DNA of 7,205 nt, taken from NCBI GenBank assembly GCA_003542275.1, contig DPKY01000227.1:1-7205 (forward strand), in the 5' to 3' direction. Within the stretch, counting starts at the first letter, position 1, and each line of letters begins with the position of its first letter. The notes under the pieces are model-generated. The model saw only the letters and a program-made list of their open reading frames with translations, was not told the origin of the DNA and searched no databases. Made by a program: the position numbers and the translations under genes. Positions 5,619 to 7,205 of the stretch are shown here, one piece after another. Source of the stretch: Methylococcaceae bacterium (lineage in GTDB: Bacteria; Pseudomonadota; Gammaproteobacteria; Methylococcales; Methylomonadaceae).

Positions 5619-6071
5619 ATGTTGAAGCGAGCATTCTTGCTGGGGGCGGTCGTGTTTTGGATGCAGTCACCCAGTTTTGCTGAAGGATATGATGTCCTGC
5701 AACAGCAGAAATTAGAAAATGAAATCAGCGTATTGAAAAATCTGGTCGGTGAGTTAGATGAACGCGTCAAGCAACTTGAGCGTGAAAAAAACGGTAAAAC
5801 AAAAGGCGGTGAATCCGTTGCAGCTGAAACCAAAAGCGAATCCAAACCCGAACCAAATTGGCGAGACAAACGCGCGTGGGCACTGATTAAAGAAGCGATG
5901 TCAACCGAAAAGGTGCGTAATGTGTTAGGGCGTCCCGCTCGCGTTGATGACCTAGGAAATGGTCATCAAAAATTTGTGTATCAAGGTGAGGTGGCTGGCG
6001 TTGGAATGGTGAGCGGTAATATTGAATTTTATGAAAACCGTGTTTATGAAATCCATGCGCCAAACTTGTGA
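5619..6071 (+). CDS. Periplasmic coiled-coil protein with a BamE/SmpA-like C-terminal domain
   Basis: The 150-residue precursor has three parts. A signal peptide (MLKRAFLLGAVVFWMQSPSFA) is probably cut before EGYD at residue 22; it has no lipobox cysteine. Residues 25-57 form a coiled coil with heptads (LQQQKLENEISVLKNLV, then GELDERVKQLERE), followed by a Lys/Glu/Ser-rich linker. Residues 81-147 look like the BamE/SmpA/OmlA fold: 'WALIKEAMSTEKVRNVLGRPARVDD' then a Tyr-containing strand pair and IEFYENRVYEIHAP. BamE is an outer-membrane assembly lipoprotein next to recN in E. coli, so context fits, but this protein is divergent from recN and not a lipoprotein. I therefore do not call it bamE. 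The start is supported by AGGGGA 8 nt upstream. Its exact role is unknown. Confidence 0.8.
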   Translation: MLKRAFLLGAVVFWMQSPSFAEGYDVLQQQKLENEISVLKNLVGELDERVKQLEREKNGKTKGGESVAAETKSESKPEPNWRDKRAWALIKEAMSTEKVRNVLGRPARVDDLGNGHQKFVYQGEVAGVGMVSGNIEFYENRVYEIHAPNL

Positions 6072-6083
6072 GAGGGTGACAAT

Positions 6084-6605
6084 TTAAGGGCGGCGAGCAT
6101 CGACAAAGCGGTCACGCCAATAATTGGTTTTCAAACTCGACACCATCACCTTGCCAGTACGTGAGCTAGGCGCGTGGACGAAATTGCTTTCGTTGACGTA
6201 AATACCTACATGAGAGACGGCGTTGCCGCTGGTGTTGAAAAAAACCAAATCGCCTGAGTGAATATTGTTTTTAGGCACGGGCGTGAGCGTTTCTTTCATT
6301 TCGCTCACCGTGCGTGGCAAATGCACGCCGTTGCGCTCATAAACGTGTTTAACAAATCCGCTACAATCAAAGCCTTCCTCAGGGGAGGCTTTGCCATAGC
6401 GATAAGGCGTACCCTGCAAACTGAGCGCGTAGTCAACGGCCGGTGGAACGACTTCTTTTTCAACAGGGCGCACCGCCACTGGGGTCGGCTTGACGTCAAC
6501 TGTTCCCGCACACCCCGACAGCAGAGCGAGGGCGAATGCGAAAAGTGATAACTTAAAAAAATAAGGTAATGCGTTTTTTGTCGAAATAGTGGGTAATTTA
6601 TTCAC
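6084..6605 (-). CDS. NlpC/P60 family cell-wall hydrolase lipoprotein
   Basis: NlpC/P60 enzymes are cysteine endopeptidases that cut peptide stems in peptidoglycan (for example Spr/MepS, NlpC). From the GTG at 6603-6605 the protein is 173 residues. A lipoprotein signal peptide ends in ALLSGCAG, with the lipidated Cys at residue 32. A Pro/Val-rich linker leads to the catalytic domain from about residue 57. The expected triad is visible: Cys81 in FDCSGF, His132 in SHVGIY and His144 in FVHA, then the family-typical tail 'YWRDRFVDARRP'. The start is uncertain: the frame stays open upstream to a TTG at 6672-6674 and includes another GTG at 6612-6614, none with a clear ribosome binding site. I chose 6605 because it gives a normal signal peptide. 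It lies just downstream of the 67-residue gene on the same strand and ends 12 bp from the convergent BamE-like gene. It is probably outer-membrane-anchored, facing the periplasm. Confidence 0.93.
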   Translation of the reverse strand: MNKLPTISTKNALPYFFKLSLFAFALALLSGCAGTVDVKPTPVAVRPVEKEVVPPAVDYALSLQGTPYRYGKASPEEGFDCSGFVKHVYERNGVHLPRTVSEMKETLTPVPKNNIHSGDLVFFNTSGNAVSHVGIYVNESNFVHAPSSRTGKVMVSSLKTNYWRDRFVDARRP

Positions 6606-6677
6606 GGCAATCACAAAATAAGTTAAAAAATAAACGCTGTGGCGCCTAACTATCGCAGCGTGTTCCAAAATCAAACA

Positions 6678-6881
6678 TCACAGATACGAGCGCACATAAT
6701 CACGCGCAAAGTGCGCCATCGGCGCTGGGTTTTCCTGAAACTCGGCGTACACACGGTGCGCATCAAGCGGATTGATGTGTGCGTAAAGCCCAAAACCGGT
6801 TTGTTGTACAAATTCCTCACTGAGAGTTTCAAGAAATAACCACTGCAATGCGTCGTTATCTTCTTTTTGTTGTCTTTTCAT
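6678..6881 (-). CDS. Hypothetical small protein (67 residues)
   Basis: I do not recognise this family. It is a soluble, acidic-aromatic protein with no signal peptide, membrane segment or cysteines: MKRQQKEDNDALQWLFLETL (1-20), then an FVQQTGFGLYAHINPLDAHRVYAEF stretch (24-48) and a C-terminal helix ending VRSYL. It is likely a real gene because AGGAG sits 7 nt before the ATG (6889-6893) and the composition is protein-like, rich in Phe/Tyr/Leu/Gln. It precedes the NlpC/P60 gene on the same strand with at most about 75 bp between, so they may share a transcript. It is divergent from nadE. Confidence 0.66.
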   Translation of the reverse strand: MKRQQKEDNDALQWLFLETLSEEFVQQTGFGLYAHINPLDAHRVYAEFQENPAPMAHFARDYVRSYL

Positions 6882-6900
6882 TGGCGTTCTCCTGCATTGT

Positions 6901-6909
6901 TTTATATCA
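6901..6909 (-). promoter_or_regulatory. Possible extended -10 promoter for the small protein gene
   Basis: The minus strand reads TGATATAAA: TG, one base, then TATAAA (5 of 6 match to TATAAT). The -35 position is poor. The start would be near 6894, leaving only about 13 nt before the ATG, which just includes the ribosome binding site. This is tight but possible. Confidence 0.3.
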
Positions 6910-6950
6910 ACTCGCTTGGATAAAACGCATCGCTTTTGAGGAAGTTAGGG

Positions 6951-6956
6951 TATGAT
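6951..6956 (+). promoter_or_regulatory. Possible -10 box for nadE
   Basis: TATGAT matches the sigma-70 -10 box at 5 of 6 positions. The -35 position 17 bases upstream (CATCGC) is poor, so an activator or another start is possible. A start near 6963 would give a leader of about 57 nt that contains the inverted repeat at 6966-6980. Confidence 0.3.
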
Positions 6957-6965
6957 GACAAATTT

Positions 6966-6980
6966 GGTGCGCAAAGCACC
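6966..6980. repeat. Short inverted repeat in the nadE upstream region
   Basis: GGTGC and GCACC form a perfect 5-bp inverted repeat around the 5-base centre GCAAA, about 40 bp before the nadE ATG. It could be a hairpin in the leader RNA or a small operator. It is too short to identify with a known regulator. Confidence 0.35.
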
Positions 6981-7019
6981 CCCTTGCACTCGACCTTAAT
7001 TTCACCTCTTTTTAACGTC

Positions 7020-7205
7020 ATGACTCTAAAAATCGCGCTTGTCCAAACTAACAGTTTAGTCGGCAATATCGCTACTAACTTTAACAAAATCGCAGAAACC
7101 ATCATGACGCTTCGCCGTCAATCACCGGTGGATTTAATCGTTTTTCCTGAGCTCGCGCTCACGGGTTATCCCCCAGAAGATTTGCTTTTTCGCGGTGACT
7201 TCATT
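7020..7205 (+). CDS. nadE: Glutamine-dependent NAD+ synthetase, N-terminal part (runs off the right edge)
   Basis: The visible 62 residues start MTLKIALVQTNSLVGNI and contain the nitrilase-type glutaminase motif VFPELALTGYPPEDL (41-55). Glu44 is the expected catalytic glutamate of the nitrilase/amidase superfamily. The 'TGYPPEDL' sequence is characteristic of the amidotransferase domain of NAD+ synthetases that use glutamine as the nitrogen donor. The enzyme turns nicotinic acid adenine dinucleotide into NAD+ in the cytoplasm. The synthetase half with its P-loop lies outside the window. There is no clear ribosome binding site before the ATG, but no other start fits. The gene is divergent from the 67-residue gene. 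Confidence 0.9.
   Translation, partial: MTLKIALVQTNSLVGNIATNFNKIAETIMTLRRQSPVDLIVFPELALTGYPPEDLLFRGDFI

Noticed and set aside
6258..6548. 96-codon plus-strand open frame inside the NlpC/P60 gene
   Set aside because: It is antisense to the catalytic domain and its translation looks like reverse-frame noise rich in Arg/Phe/His.
1..7205. Search for CRISPR, tRNA, transposase or toxin-antitoxin signals
   Set aside because: I saw no regular repeat-spacer array, tRNA-like cloverleaf, insertion-sequence ends or recognisable transposase or toxin genes; gene content is conserved chromosomal.

Overview
This window reads as ordinary chromosome from a motile gammaproteobacterium of moderate GC (roughly low to mid 40s percent by eye). 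Three things point there: flagellar genes arranged as flgBCDE facing flgA-flgM-flgN, with sigma-54-like and sigma-28-like promoters, as in polar flagellates such as Pseudomonas and Vibrio; recN beside a BamE/SmpA-like gene, as in many gammaproteobacteria; and a glutamine-dependent NAD+ synthetase. I cannot name a genus from sequence alone.

Layout. Positions 1-1643 (minus strand) carry the start of the rod/hook operon: flgB, flgC, flgD and the first codons of flgE, which runs off the left edge. A 376-bp divergent control region (1644-2019) follows. It holds two sigma-54-type -24/-12 elements with the same core, one pointing to flgB and one to flgA. From 2020 to 3746 (plus strand) come flgA (P-ring chaperone), flgM (anti-sigma-28) and flgN (hook-associated protein chaperone). 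A consensus sigma-28 promoter lies between flgA and flgM. recN (minus, DNA-repair SMC-like ATPase) ends 4 bp after flgN. Divergent from recN is a periplasmic protein with a coiled coil and a BamE-like C-terminal domain. It converges with an NlpC/P60 cell-wall hydrolase lipoprotein (minus), which appears co-transcribed with an upstream 67-residue protein I do not recognise. At the right edge the plus strand starts nadE, of which only 62 codons are present.

How it fits together. Known flagellar logic matches the promoters. A sigma-54 tier would switch on flgBCDE (rod, hook cap, hook) and flgA (P-ring). When the hook is finished FlgM is exported, sigma-28 is released, and sigma-28 makes more FlgM and FlgN from its own promoter at 2746-2772. 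The right half is unrelated housekeeping: recombination repair, envelope proteins and NAD synthesis.

I found no mobile element, CRISPR array, RNA gene or clear novel system. The items most worth a second look are the matched divergent sigma-54 elements, possible RNA structure in the flgM leader, the BamE-like protein with a coiled coil and no lipobox, and the small orphan protein upstream of the NlpC/P60 gene.
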